This document shows, piece by piece, positions 9,547 through 18,400 of a stretch of 64,000 nucleotides of DNA. The notes under the pieces are model-generated. The model did no database searches. It was not told where the DNA came from and worked only from the letters and a program-made list of their open reading frames with translations. Origin of the DNA: Proteiniphilum saccharofermentans (GTDB lineage Bacteria; Bacteroidota; Bacteroidia; Bacteroidales; Dysgonomonadaceae); the NCBI RefSeq assembly GCF_900095135.1, contig NZ_LT605205.1, positions 3,596,001-3,660,000 of the forward strand, written 5' to 3'. A program made the position numbers and the translations under genes. Each line of letters starts with the position of its first letter. Within the stretch, counting starts at the first letter, position 1.

Positions 9547-10203
9547 TTATAATCGTAATCCAATCAAATCCAGAGGATGGCTCAATATGGCTTCAGCCCC
9601 GGCAGAGACCAGTTCCTCTTTTGTCCTGAACCCCCAAAGCACCCCTATTCCATACATTTCCGCATTGCGAGCTGTCTGCATATCGATCCCGGTATCTCCC
9701 AGATAAACGATGTTTTCAGGGCGCACTCCGAAATGTTCGCTTATTTCCAACGCACATGCAGGATTTGGTTTTTTGAGATCTTCTGTCGTCATTCCGACTA
9801 CGATATCGAAGTAACCGGGCATCAACGTCTGCACGATCTTTTTGGTGAATTTATCCGCTTTGTTCGAAAAAACAGCGAGTTTCAGTTCACGCGATTTCAG
9901 TTCATCCAGCAATGGTATGATCCCCTCGTAGGGTTTTGTCTTTTCAGTACAATAATCATTATATACTTCCAGCATCCGGTTATAACACGCTACGACTGTT
10001 TTTTCGTCTTGTGCAGTCTCAGGCAGTGATACACGGGTAAGATTCAAGAGCCCCCTTCCCACAAAAGTTTTATATGCAGCCAACGAATGCACGGGAAAAT
10101 GGTTTTCGGACAATACCCTGTTCATCGACTCAGCGATATCTTCGATAGAATCCACCAATGTACCGTCAAGATCAAAAATTACAGCTTCAAAATTCATTTT
10201 CAT
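9547..10203 (-). CDS. HAD-superfamily phosphatase, phosphoglycolate phosphatase-like
   Basis: The 218-residue protein has all four HAD motifs: motif I DLDGTLVDS near residue 11 (nucleophile and acid/base Asp), motif II VFSNK, motif III lysine in KKPNPACAL, and motif IV YLGDTGIDMQTARNA. The alpha-helical cap between motifs I and II is of the C1 type used by phosphoglycolate phosphatase and beta-phosphoglucomutase. The lack of the latter's hinge features and the LWGFRTKEEL tail favour a Gph-like phosphatase. It is cytoplasmic and sits alone on the minus strand. The 186 bases between it and the IbrA-like operon hold nothing I recognise. Confidence 0.85.
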   Translation of the reverse strand: MKMNFEAVIFDLDGTLVDSIEDIAESMNRVLSENHFPVHSLAAYKTFVGRGLLNLTRVSLPETAQDEKTVVACYNRMLEVYNDYCTEKTKPYEGIIPLLDELKSRELKLAVFSNKADKFTKKIVQTLMPGYFDIVVGMTTEDLKKPNPACALEISEHFGVRPENIVYLGDTGIDMQTARNAEMYGIGVLWGFRTKEELVSAGAEAILSHPLDLIGLRL

Positions 10204-10311
10204 CAGTTATCAGTGAGTATAATTGTTCCGTTTTGTTTTATTTTTTTTGCAGCCTCCCATCCGACGATGGCCGTTTTCCGGGTAAATCCCCAAGGGTAAC
10301 CGCCCAATTCT

Positions 10312-10998
10312 TTAAAACATTTTTTGCAGCGCTATCCTGTCTTTGATAAGGATATCCCTCCGGTCCACTTCAATAATACCATCCGCAGCCATCTCCATCA
10401 TCACTTTTACCAATGCGGGACGTGAAACACTGAAAAGGCGGGCAATCTCCTCCTTGGAGGCTTTCAACCGGAACAATGGTTTGCCGGCCGACTCTTTCAA
10501 CAGGTAATAGGCCAGCTTTGCACGGATGGTACGCAATGAGACAAGCCTCAATTTTTCGGAAAGGGATGAAACCCTGTTGGAAATATAGGATAGAAAAGCC
10601 AGCATAAACGATTCATACTTCCTCATCAGGAAATAGACATTCTCTTTGGGAATGACTACTGCCGTGCAAGGCATTTTACATATTGCGGAGACGGGCGACC
10701 GGTTATTGGTAGCAAACAGGAAACCCGTAGCCAACGGATTGGGTGCGCTGATATGCGCCACCTTCATGAAATCGCCCTTTTCATCAGCCATCTCCGTCAC
10801 GATCTCTCCCCTGATCAGGATATAGAGCGACTCATAAAGGGTCCCTTGAGTAACGATCACATCGCCTTTCTGATAGTTTTTTACAGAAAAGCGTACGTCC
10901 CGCATAAAATCTTCACGCTGATCTTCCGGCACAGAATTGCACAACGGGCATTGAAAGATCATTCCGGTATGATGGTTATCAAAGTGTCGTCCTTCCAT
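10312..10998 (-). CDS. Crp/Fnr-family transcriptional regulator next to nrfHA
   Basis: The 228-residue protein has a cyclic-nucleotide-binding-type beta-barrel (about 30-140: YQKGDVIVTQG, LYILIRGEIV), a long dimerisation helix, and a C-terminal winged HTH (KASKEEIARLFSVSRPALVKVM). An N-terminal CPLC pair (residues 17-20) is present, but the four-cysteine pattern of an Fe-S Fnr is not, so sensing by haem or another ligand, as in HcpR-like regulators, is possible. It is divergent from nrfH across a 204-base region holding a repeated 21-bp sequence and a palindrome. Control of nitrite reduction is therefore likely. Confidence 0.88.
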   Translation of the reverse strand: MEGRHFDNHHTGMIFQCPLCNSVPEDQREDFMRDVRFSVKNYQKGDVIVTQGTLYESLYILIRGEIVTEMADEKGDFMKVAHISAPNPLATGFLFATNNRSPVSAICKMPCTAVVIPKENVYFLMRKYESFMLAFLSYISNRVSSLSEKLRLVSLRTIRAKLAYYLLKESAGKPLFRLKASKEEIARLFSVSRPALVKVMMEMAADGIIEVDRRDILIKDRIALQKMF

Positions 10999-11005
10999 AT
11001 TGTAT

Positions 11006-11026
11006 AAATAGTCTAATGTAATTGAA
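11006..11026 (+). repeat. 21-bp direct repeat, copy 1 (crp/fnr side)
   Basis: This 21-base sequence, beginning AAATAGTCTAATG, recurs identically at 11082-11102 in the same orientation. This copy ends 8 bases from the start codon of the Crp/Fnr gene, so a protein bound here could block that gene's own expression. It is not itself a palindrome. Confidence 0.8.
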
Positions 11027-11051
11027 CTATTTCGTTAAGCGAGAGCAGAGG

Positions 11052-11065
11052 TAAAACTTGTTTTA
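11052..11065. promoter_or_regulatory. Candidate Crp/Fnr operator between the divergent genes
   Basis: TAAAAC and GTTTTA arms with a 2-base spacer form a 14-bp dyad. That is the size of a Crp/Fnr half-site pair, although the arm sequence is not the classic TTGAT/ATCAA. It sits midway between the two 21-bp repeats in the crp-nrfH intergenic region. The assignment is from position and symmetry only. Confidence 0.4.
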
Positions 11066-11081
11066 TCTATGCCGAGTATAG

Positions 11082-11102
11082 AAATAGTCTAATGTAATTG
11101 AA
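11082..11102 (+). repeat. 21-bp direct repeat, copy 2 (nrfH side)
   Basis: Identical to the copy at 11006-11026, 76 bases apart start to start, and about 100 bases before the nrfH start codon. Either a repeated binding site or the product of a local duplication. Confidence 0.8.
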
Positions 11103-11202
11103 TCCCGAATATAGCTTTTTTTCTTCAATTGTCATAATTATTACACTTTTTTGGGAATATTATCTCTTTCTTTGTTAGTGAATATCTTTAATAAGTGCGA
11201 CC

Positions 11203-11799
11203 ATGGGCAAACTTAGAAACTTCTGGAACGAAATTCGGCCGCGCGGAGGATGGAGATATCCGGCCTTCATCATTAGTGGTGCCTTCGTGGGTCTGTTTAT
11301 CTATACCTTCTTCACGTCACGGGCATACAGCTATCTTTCCGATGACCCCGCCACCTGCGTGAACTGCCATATCATGGGTCCCTACTACGCCACCTGGATG
11401 CACAGTTCTCACGGACGAAACGCTACTTGCAACGATTGCCACGTACCGCAGGACAACAAGCTGAAAGGATACTATTTCAAGGCGGTCGACGGATTACGCC
11501 ATTCAGCCATTTTCACAATACGTGGTGAGGACCAGGCTATCCAGGCCATCGAGGCAAGTTCTCAGGTAATCATGGATAACTGCATCCGTTGCCACACGCA
11601 ACTCAATACCGAGTTTATAAAAACAGGGCGTATGGGTTTCAAGGACACCAAGGAAATGGGTGGGAGTACCTGCTGGGACTGCCACAGGGATGTCCCCCAC
11701 ACACGCAGCCGATCGCTCTCATCAACACCCAATGCACGGGTACCGATGCCGAAAAGCAATGTCCCGGATTGGCTGCACAATATGATGAAGAAGGATTGA
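11203..11799 (+). CDS. nrfH: Cytochrome c nitrite reductase, membrane quinol-oxidising subunit
   Basis: The 198-residue protein is a NapC/NirT-type tetrahaem cytochrome. It has one N-terminal membrane helix (about 20-37) and four CxxCH haem-attachment sites at 52-56, 76-80, 127-131 and 157-161. NrfH takes electrons from menaquinol and passes them to NrfA on the outer face of the cytoplasmic membrane. It is followed by nrfA after 131 bases of AT-rich spacer containing short direct repeats of GGTAATT. The order nrfH-nrfA-ccsB-ccsA is usual in Bacteroidetes. Confidence 0.95.
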   Translation: MGKLRNFWNEIRPRGGWRYPAFIISGAFVGLFIYTFFTSRAYSYLSDDPATCVNCHIMGPYYATWMHSSHGRNATCNDCHVPQDNKLKGYYFKAVDGLRHSAIFTIRGEDQAIQAIEASSQVIMDNCIRCHTQLNTEFIKTGRMGFKDTKEMGGSTCWDCHRDVPHTRSRSLSSTPNARVPMPKSNVPDWLHNMMKKD

Positions 11800-11930
11800 C
11801 GATGTGTTGATTTATTGATGTGATGATGTGCCAATGTGAATAGTTAAAAGTGAAGAAGTCAAGAATAATGAATCTTGAATTTCTATAAAATTGGTAATTA
11901 GTAATTGATAATTGGTAATTTCATATAAGT

Positions 11931-13427
11931 ATGAAGAGCAAAAACGATAACAAGATGAAACCGTGGGTAGGGTGGTTACTATTTTTCTCTACCCTGGGAG
12001 TGGTATTCCTGCTGGGAATGCTGGCGGCTTCCATCACACAGCGAAGAGCCGAGATAGCAAGCGTGATGAACAACAGAAAAGTGGAGATCACAGGCATTGA
12101 GTCGAGAAGTGAAATATTCGCGGTGAATTATCCGCGTCAATATGAAACCTGGGCTGAAACTGCCGATACCACTTTCCAAAGTGAGTTTAACGGAAGCAGT
12201 GCGGTGGATGTACTTGCAGAACGCCCTGAAATGGTGATCCTTTGGGCCGGTTATGCTTTTGCAAAAGACTATAGTACACCGAGAGGCCACAAGCACGCAG
12301 TCGCGGATGTGCATCACACACTGCGCACCGGCGCACCTATGACACCCGACGAAGGTCCGCAACCGGCTACTTGCTGGACCTGTAAAAGTCCCGATGTACC
12401 CCGACTGATGGATTCGGTGGGAATTGCCGAATTCTACAAAGAGAGTTGGGCACACTGGGGACACGAGGTGGTCAATCCTATAGGTTGTGCCGATTGCCAT
12501 GATGCGGAAACCATGGATCTGAAAATCAGCCGCCCTGCACTGATAGAAGGTTTCGAGAACATGGGTATGGATATCAGGGAAGCCACCCATCAGGATATGC
12601 GCTCACTGGCTTGTGCACAATGCCATGTGGAATATTATTTCACTCCCGAAGGCAAATACCTCATCTTCCCTTGGCACAATGGCACCAGCATGGAAGGAGC
12701 AGAACAGTATTATGACAGTATAGGGTTCGCCGATTACACGCACGCGCTGAGTAAAGCCCCCATCATCAAGGCACAACATCCCGATTACGAAATCTATAAG
12801 ACAGGAATACACGCCCAGCGCGGCGTATCATGTGCCGATTGCCATATGCCCTATATTTCCGAGGGCGGCATAAAATACAGCGACCACCATGTAATCAGCC
12901 CCCTTGCCAATATCAGCAATACCTGCCAGGTGTGCCACAGGGAGTCGGAAGAAGATCTCAGGAATGCCGTCTATGAAAGGCAGCGTAGCGCAAACCAGAT
13001 CCGGAACTTAGTGGAGGAGGAACTCTCAAAAGCACACTTGGAAGCCCAATTCGCATGGGAGAAAGGTGCTTCTGAAACACAAATGCATAATGCCCTTCAA
13101 CTGATCCGTCAGGCGCAATGGCGCTGGGATTACGCAGTTGCTTCTCACGGCGGATCATTCCACTCCCCGGTGGAATTCCAGCGTATCCTCTCCATGGGGT
13201 TGGACCGTGCACACAAAGCCCGGTTCGAAATCTCCAAAGTACTGGCTGAACTCGGCTTCACGGGTAATGTACCCCTGCCTGACATCTCCACGAAAGAGAA
13301 GGCACAAGCCTATATAGGACTCGATATGGACAAGGAAAGAGCCAACAAGCAGAAATTCCAGGAGACTATCGTTCCCCAATGGCTTGAGACGGCAAGAGCA
13401 AACAACCGCCTGGTGAGTTTGAACTGA
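11931..13427 (+). CDS. nrfA: Cytochrome c nitrite reductase, catalytic subunit
   Basis: The 498-residue enzyme reduces nitrite to ammonium with six electrons. The diagnostic lysine-ligated catalytic haem site CWTCK is at 148-152, with four further CxxCH sites at 186-190, 228-232, 301-305 and 332-336, giving five haems in the standard order. The N-terminus (about 12-35) is a hydrophobic signal or anchor segment for export. The conserved HMPY stretch after the fourth site and the C-terminal helices for dimer formation are present. Length is normal for NrfA. Haem loading would depend on the ccsBA genes that follow. Confidence 0.96.
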   Translation: MKSKNDNKMKPWVGWLLFFSTLGVVFLLGMLAASITQRRAEIASVMNNRKVEITGIESRSEIFAVNYPRQYETWAETADTTFQSEFNGSSAVDVLAERPEMVILWAGYAFAKDYSTPRGHKHAVADVHHTLRTGAPMTPDEGPQPATCWTCKSPDVPRLMDSVGIAEFYKESWAHWGHEVVNPIGCADCHDAETMDLKISRPALIEGFENMGMDIREATHQDMRSLACAQCHVEYYFTPEGKYLIFPWHNGTSMEGAEQYYDSIGFADYTHALSKAPIIKAQHPDYEIYKTGIHAQRGVSCADCHMPYISEGGIKYSDHHVISPLANISNTCQVCHRESEEDLRNAVYERQRSANQIRNLVEEELSKAHLEAQFAWEKGASETQMHNALQLIRQAQWRWDYAVASHGGSFHSPVEFQRILSMGLDRAHKARFEISKVLAELGFTGNVPLPDISTKEKAQAYIGLDMDKERANKQKFQETIVPQWLETARANNRLVSLN

Positions 13428-13434
13428 GGCTCTT

Positions 13435-13588
13435 TTGCAACTAAAGCAGAGGCCTATAGATGTTTTGTGGGGACCCATATCTCGCGATGAGCATAAAAAG
13501 AGTAGTTAGCGAAGCGACTTCTACTCTTTTAGCTCATAAGTGATGAAATGGGTCACAAAATATCGTCAGCCAATTGATTTAGTTGCAA
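13435..13588. repeat. Palindromic intergenic element, copy 1 (nrfA-ccsB)
   Basis: A 154-bp imperfect palindrome. The outermost arms TTGCAACTAAA and TTTAGTTGCAA pair perfectly. Inner arms (GATGTTTTGTGG...ACCCAT with ATGGGTCACAAAATATC, and GAGCATAAAAAGAGTAG with CTACTCTTTTAGCTC) continue the stem to a GCGAAGC-containing tip. A second copy at 22954-23114 keeps the fold while its bases differ on both sides of the stem. No T-run follows, so it is not a simple terminator. It lies inside an operon and would be transcribed as a long hairpin. Confidence 0.85.
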
Positions 13589-13609
13589 TTAATACGACTT
13601 ATAAATATA

Positions 13610-14884
13610 ATGAATAAAAATACTTCCCGTAAGATTTGGGACCACCCATGGGGGTATGCGGAAGGTTTTATCGTGGCGGCAGGTGTCCTGTTATCAGGAA
13701 TACTCCTGCAATTTGCCGCCGGAAATATCGAGACCGCCCTTTTTGCTTCCCCCGTTAACACTATTGTCGGAGCCCTGTTCGTTGCAGGGCTTCTCGCTGT
13801 TCATTTCCTGTCCGGGAAAAGCCGGGTGGTCAGATGGCTGTCAAGTGTATATGCCACCATCCCGGCATTAGTCATCCTACTCATACTTGCCATGATCTTG
13901 GGGATTCTCCCCCAGTTTGCTGCCGGTACGGAAAAAGGACAATTACCTCCCCACCCTTTCACTTCTCTCGGTTGGTACCAGATGACGACTTCATGGCCGT
14001 TCGTATTGCTCTGTTTTTACAATCTGAGCATCCTCGGACTTACCACATTAAGGAGAACAACCCGGAAACATACCTGGCGTGAAATCGGCTTTTACCTGAA
14101 CCATCTCGGACTGTTTATCGCCCTTTTAGGTGGAATATTGGGCAGTGCAGATATGGAACGGCTCACCATGACCATCCAGGAAGGACAGGTAGAATGGCGC
14201 GGGAACCTGAAAACGGGTGAAATAAAGGAACTGCCTTTAGCCATCCAGTTAGATACTTTTATGATAGAGGAGTATGAACCGAAACTGGTCATCATCGAAA
14301 ACGGAACGGGAAAGATGTTGCCCGCCTCCCGCCCCGAAAGTTATATGTTTGAAGGGATAGGTAAAGCTACCCAATTGGCAGGTGTCACCCTCGAAATAAC
14401 GGACTACCTGCCGCACGCGGCCATCTTCAGGGATTCCACTTTTATGAATGTGGTTCCTATGATGATGGAAGGAGCCACCACCGCCATCAAGGTAAAAGCG
14501 GACAAACCCGGCCTGGCACAGCCCATAGAGGGATGGGTCAGTAACGGCAGCTACCTCTTTCCCCACATCTTTTTACAAATCGATGAAGAAACAAGTGTGG
14601 CTATGCCGGTGCAGGAGGTAAAAAAATACAGTTCGCATGTGACCGCCTTTACCGAAAGCGGAATTACAAAAGAAGCGGTGATCGAAGTCAACAAACCGTT
14701 ACAGGTTGAAGACTGGATGATCTACCAGTACAGCTATGACGACACGAAAGGTAAATATTCCGACACATCCGTCTTTGAACTGGTACGTGACCCCTGGTTG
14801 AAAGCGGTCTACACAGGCATTTTCATGCTTTTGGCCGGAGCGCTCTTCCTGTTTATTGCCGGACCTAAAAAAAGGACTATATGA
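13610..14884 (+). CDS. ccsB: ResB-type cytochrome c biogenesis protein
   Basis: The protein of about 424 residues has three or four N-terminal membrane helices (including GFIVAAGVLLSGILLQFAAG and LVILLILAMILGIL), a large extracytoplasmic domain of beta character (about 190-390), and a last helix (AVYTGIFMLLAGALFLFIAG). This is the ResB/CcsB architecture, which with CcsA forms the system II haem lyase that attaches haem to exported cytochromes such as NrfH and NrfA. The start at 13610 (MNKNTSRK) was chosen because an upstream TTG start would lie inside the palindromic element. ccsA follows after 52 bases. Confidence 0.88.
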   Translation: MNKNTSRKIWDHPWGYAEGFIVAAGVLLSGILLQFAAGNIETALFASPVNTIVGALFVAGLLAVHFLSGKSRVVRWLSSVYATIPALVILLILAMILGILPQFAAGTEKGQLPPHPFTSLGWYQMTTSWPFVLLCFYNLSILGLTTLRRTTRKHTWREIGFYLNHLGLFIALLGGILGSADMERLTMTIQEGQVEWRGNLKTGEIKELPLAIQLDTFMIEEYEPKLVIIENGTGKMLPASRPESYMFEGIGKATQLAGVTLEITDYLPHAAIFRDSTFMNVVPMMMEGATTAIKVKADKPGLAQPIEGWVSNGSYLFPHIFLQIDEETSVAMPVQEVKKYSSHVTAFTESGITKEAVIEVNKPLQVEDWMIYQYSYDDTKGKYSDTSVFELVRDPWLKAVYTGIFMLLAGALFLFIAGPKKRTI

Positions 14885-14936
14885 CAGGGAGGGGAGGAGA
14901 AAACAGAACGACTGTCTGAAATTAGTGATACAAATT

Positions 14937-15725
14937 ATGACCTGGGATTCATTTATATATTTCGCAATAAGTGCCGTGGTGCTTTGGGGCAGCGGTGCAG
15001 CCCTTGCCTATGGAAGTAAGCGTAAGTTGTGGCCGGCATTGCTAACCACATTGGGCTTGATTGTATTCTCAATCTTCATCGCCGGATTGTGGATGTCGCT
15101 TGAACGTCCGCCCCTACGCACCATGGGTGAAACACGCCTCTGGTATTCCTTTTTCCTGCCCGTAGCCGGATTGCTCACCTATCTTCGGTGGAACTACAAA
15201 TGGATACTCTCTTTCACCACTGTACTCTCCACGGTCTTTATCATTGTGAATATCGTAAAGCCCGATATCCATAACAAAGTACTTATGCCGGCGCTGCAAA
15301 GCCCCTGGTTCGCACCACACGTTATTATCTATATGTTCTCTTATGCCATCCTGGGCGCCGCAACACTGGTCGCCATCTACTATCTGGTCAGGGAAAAGAA
15401 GATCAACAACAAAGCTCACCTGATGGAAATGACCGACAGTCTGGTCTACGCCGGTATCGCCTGTATTACGCTGGGCATGCTGATAGGGGCCATCTGGGCG
15501 AAAATAGCCTGGGGGCATTACTGGAGCTGGGATCCGAAAGAGACTTGGGCAGCCGCCACCTGGATAGGATACCTGCTTTATATCCATTACCGTTTGAAGA
15601 AAAGTTCATCGGATAAAACCTCGATGATCTTACTGATCATTGCATTTATCCTGTTGCAGGTTTGCTGGTACGGTGTCAACTACCTCCCGTCAGCACAGCA
15701 AAGTATTCACACCTATTCATCATAA
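14937..15725 (+). CDS. ccsA: CcsA-type cytochrome c assembly protein (haem handling)
   Basis: The 262-residue, very hydrophobic protein has about seven or eight membrane helices and the tryptophan-rich haem-binding motif WGHYWSWDPKETWAA, the hallmark of the CcsA/CcmC/CcmF haem-handling family. Conserved histidines (APHVIIYMFSYA before it, YLLYIHYR after it) would serve as haem ligands. With CcsB it moves haem across the membrane and attaches it to CxxCH sites. The start at 14937 (MTWDSF) begins just before the first helix; a further upstream ATG would add a polar 27-residue extension overlapping ccsB. A terminator follows. Confidence 0.92.
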   Translation: MTWDSFIYFAISAVVLWGSGAALAYGSKRKLWPALLTTLGLIVFSIFIAGLWMSLERPPLRTMGETRLWYSFFLPVAGLLTYLRWNYKWILSFTTVLSTVFIIVNIVKPDIHNKVLMPALQSPWFAPHVIIYMFSYAILGAATLVAIYYLVREKKINNKAHLMEMTDSLVYAGIACITLGMLIGAIWAKIAWGHYWSWDPKETWAAATWIGYLLYIHYRLKKSSSDKTSMILLIIAFILLQVCWYGVNYLPSAQQSIHTYSS

Positions 15726-15750
15726 AACAGGCGGCTTAAGAACCTATTAC

Positions 15751-15795
15751 AATACCCGTTTCCGTCGTTAAATCCTCGGAAAACGGGTATTTTTG
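15751..15795 (+). terminator. Terminator of the nrfHA-ccsBA operon
   Basis: AATACCCGTTTCCG pairs with CGGAAAACGGGTATT across a 12-base loop, followed by TTTT. It lies 26 bases after the ccsA stop. Confidence 0.9.
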
Positions 15796-16109
15796 TTGGA
15801 ATATTTTATTTTCATTGTTCCTATAAGAGAATTTCCTTAAAAACAGCTATTTCATTTTCAAAATGGTTACTTTTGCAATGAATTTCTGTCATTCAATATG
15901 AAAGTGGAATTCAGGACTGTATCATTTGTGTATTTTTGATACAGAAATATCAACAAAACAATCATAAAGTTAATTTTTATCGAAAAATATAACTTTTTTA
16001 TCGTTTTTATTTGGATTGTCAAACAAATTGATTATTTTTGCAGCAGATTGTTTACTCAAATATAAAATTACGGGCGTAAAAGCCTCCATTTATCAAATTT
16101 AGTTCTATT
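15796..16109 (+). promoter_or_regulatory. glnN promoter region
   Basis: This 314-base gene-free stretch carries a near-ideal Bacteroidetes promoter: TTTG at 16010-16013, a 19-base spacer, then TATTTTTG at 16033-16040, leaving a leader of about 65 nt. Two other -7-like boxes occur upstream (TACTTTTG at 15868-15875 and TATTTTTG at 15931-15938). The second lies in the loop and second arm of a CTGTATC/GATACAG inverted repeat (15917-15923 with 15938-15944), a candidate operator. Nitrogen-responsive control is inferred from the gene served. Confidence 0.7.
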
Positions 16110-18305
16110 ATGTCAACATTACGTTTTAAAGCAGTAGAAGAAGCATCGAAGAGAACGCCTATAGAAGTGACGCCCCCGACACAACTTCCTTCCGAGTATT
16201 ATGGCAAATATGTGTTCAACAGGACACAGATGTCCAAATATCTCTCCAAAGAGACAATGAACATCGTACTGGAAGCGATCGACCGGGGCACCACGTTACA
16301 CCGGGGGATTGCCGATCACGTGGCGGCCGGCATGAAAATGTGGGCCATGGAGATGGGTGCCACCCATTATACTCACTGGTTCCAGCCGCTTACCGAAGGT
16401 ACTGCCGAGAAACATGACTCTTTTATTGACTATATAAACGGCCCTGACGGAGGCATTATCGAGAGATTTTCCGGCAAACTGCTGGCACAACAGGAACCCG
16501 ATGCGTCGAGTTTCCCCAGCGGCGGTATCCGCAATACTTTCGAGGCAAGGGGATATACCGCATGGGATCCTTCTTCGCCCGCTTTTATTATTGACGACAC
16601 GTTGTGTATTCCGACCGTTTTTATCTCCTATACGGGAGAGGCGCTGGACTACAAGACACCGCTATTAAAATCGCTTTCGGCGGTCGACAAGGCAGCAGTG
16701 GAGGTCTGTAAACTGTTCCACCCGGATGTAAAAAAGGTCTACTCATACCTCGGATGGGAACAGGAGTATTTCCTGGTGGACCAGGCACTATATGCCGCCC
16801 GGCCCGACCTCAGCCTCACCGAACGTACACTTATGGGGCATGAGAGCGCCAAAAACCAGCAGTTGGAAGACCACTACTTCGGAGCAATCCCTCCGCGTGT
16901 AGCTGCTTTCATGCGTGAGGTGGAACTGGAGGCCTACAAGTACGGCATTCCGTTAAAGACCCGCCACAATGAGGTAGCACCCAACCAGTTCGAGCTGGCG
17001 CCTATCTATGGTGAAACCAATCTGGCAGTTGACCAGAACCTGCTGGTCATGACGCTGATGCACAGGATTGCCGCCAAACATCACTTTAAACTGCTGTTGC
17101 ACGAAAAGCCGTTTGCCGGCGTAAACGGGTCGGGCAAGCACAATAACTGGTCATTAGGCACAGATACCGGTATCGGCCTTTTCACCCCCGGAAAGACTGC
17201 CAATGAGAACCTGCTGTTCGTCACTTTCCTGGTGAACACGCTGATGGCAGTATATAAACACAATGGCTTGCTGAAAGCCTCCATCATGTCGGCCAGCAAT
17301 GCGCACCGACTGGGAGCCAACGAAGCGCCGCCCGCCATCATCTCCATCTTCCTCGGGACAGAGATTTCATCCGTGCTCGATAAACTGGAACAGAGTTCCG
17401 AAGATGACGACATCACCGTGGACGAACTTAAACAGATGAAATTAGGGATTGCCCACATACCCGAAGTGCTGATCGACAATACCGACAGGAACCGTACGTC
17501 ACCGTTTGCCTTTACGGGCAACCGGTTCGAATACAGGGCTGTCGGCTCATTGGCCAACTGCTCATCGGCAATGACTGCGCTGAACGCAGTGATGGCTGCC
17601 CAGTTGATCGACTTCAAGAAAGAGATCGACGTGAAGATGAAAAAAGGAATGAAAAAAGAACAGGCTATCTTCGATACACTCCGCCTTTACATCAAGGAGT
17701 CGAAACCCATCCGTTTCAACGGTAACAACTACAGCGACGAATGGAAAGAAGAGGCCAAAAAGCGCGGACTCGACTGCGAAACCAGCGTTCCCGTGATCTT
17801 TGACAGATATACTTCAAAAGAATCAGTAGAGATGTTCGAAAGCATCGGCGTGTTGAATGAAAAAGAGCTCCATGCACGCAACGAGGTGAAATGGGAGACT
17901 TACACAAAAAAGATACAGATAGAAGCACGTGTGTTGGGTGACCTCTGCATGAACCATATCATCCCGGTCGCCACCGAATACCAGTCGATGCTGCTCGACA
18001 ATATATATAAAATGCATGCCGTCTTCGACAAGGAGAAAGCCAATAGGCTGTCGAAAGAAGATGCGGCGCTTATCGAAGCGATCGCAGACCATATTTCGGC
18101 GATAAAAACGAATGTAGACGATATGGTGGAAGCCCGGAAAGCGGCCAATAAACTGGAGGATGCCCGCGAGAAAGCCGTAGCTTACCACGACAAGGTGGAG
18201 GTCTATTTCAATGTGATCCGCTATCATGTAGACAAACTGGAACTGATCGTGGATAATCAGATGTGGACACTGCCGAAATATAGAGAACTGTTATTCATAA
18301 GTTAA
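16110..18305 (+). CDS. glnN: Glutamine synthetase, type III
   Basis: The 731-residue protein matches GSIII, the form typical of Bacteroides, rather than GSI (about 450-470 residues). It condenses ammonium and glutamate to glutamine with ATP and works as a large cytoplasmic oligomer. Family signatures are visible: GWEQEYFLVD (metal-binding Glu), RHNEVAPNQFELAPIY (about 287-302), HEKPFAGVNGSGKHNNW (about 331-347) and NRFEYRAVGS. The C-terminal extension of about 150 residues is helical. It has its own promoter and a downstream hairpin, then gltB, so ammonium from NrfA or from outside could enter GS-GOGAT here. Confidence 0.95.
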   Translation: MSTLRFKAVEEASKRTPIEVTPPTQLPSEYYGKYVFNRTQMSKYLSKETMNIVLEAIDRGTTLHRGIADHVAAGMKMWAMEMGATHYTHWFQPLTEGTAEKHDSFIDYINGPDGGIIERFSGKLLAQQEPDASSFPSGGIRNTFEARGYTAWDPSSPAFIIDDTLCIPTVFISYTGEALDYKTPLLKSLSAVDKAAVEVCKLFHPDVKKVYSYLGWEQEYFLVDQALYAARPDLSLTERTLMGHESAKNQQLEDHYFGAIPPRVAAFMREVELEAYKYGIPLKTRHNEVAPNQFELAPIYGETNLAVDQNLLVMTLMHRIAAKHHFKLLLHEKPFAGVNGSGKHNNWSLGTDTGIGLFTPGKTANENLLFVTFLVNTLMAVYKHNGLLKASIMSASNAHRLGANEAPPAIISIFLGTEISSVLDKLEQSSEDDDITVDELKQMKLGIAHIPEVLIDNTDRNRTSPFAFTGNRFEYRAVGSLANCSSAMTALNAVMAAQLIDFKKEIDVKMKKGMKKEQAIFDTLRLYIKESKPIRFNGNNYSDEWKEEAKKRGLDCETSVPVIFDRYTSKESVEMFESIGVLNEKELHARNEVKWETYTKKIQIEARVLGDLCMNHIIPVATEYQSMLLDNIYKMHAVFDKEKANRLSKEDAALIEAIADHISAIKTNVDDMVEARKAANKLEDAREKAVAYHDKVEVYFNVIRYHVDKLELIVDNQMWTLPKYRELLFIS

Positions 18306-18342
18306 GCCTCACAACTTCAAATGTAATTTTCACATTTATTTG

Positions 18343-18375
18343 AATAGCAGGTAAGTGATTATCTGCTATTTTTTT
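18343..18375 (+). terminator. Hairpin terminator/attenuator between glnN and gltB
   Basis: AATAGCAG pairs with CTGCTATT around a 12-base loop, followed by a T-run. It lies only about 25 bases before the gltB start and no separate -7 box was seen in the gap, so it may lower rather than end transcription into gltB. Confidence 0.75.
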
Positions 18376-18400
18376 GGCTCAAAATTAAAAAAGACGCAAA

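Noticed and set aside
13435-13588. The palindromic element as a simple terminator of nrfA.
   Set aside because: The stem is far longer than a terminator, is not followed by a T-run, and a second copy with matched stem changes occurs elsewhere.
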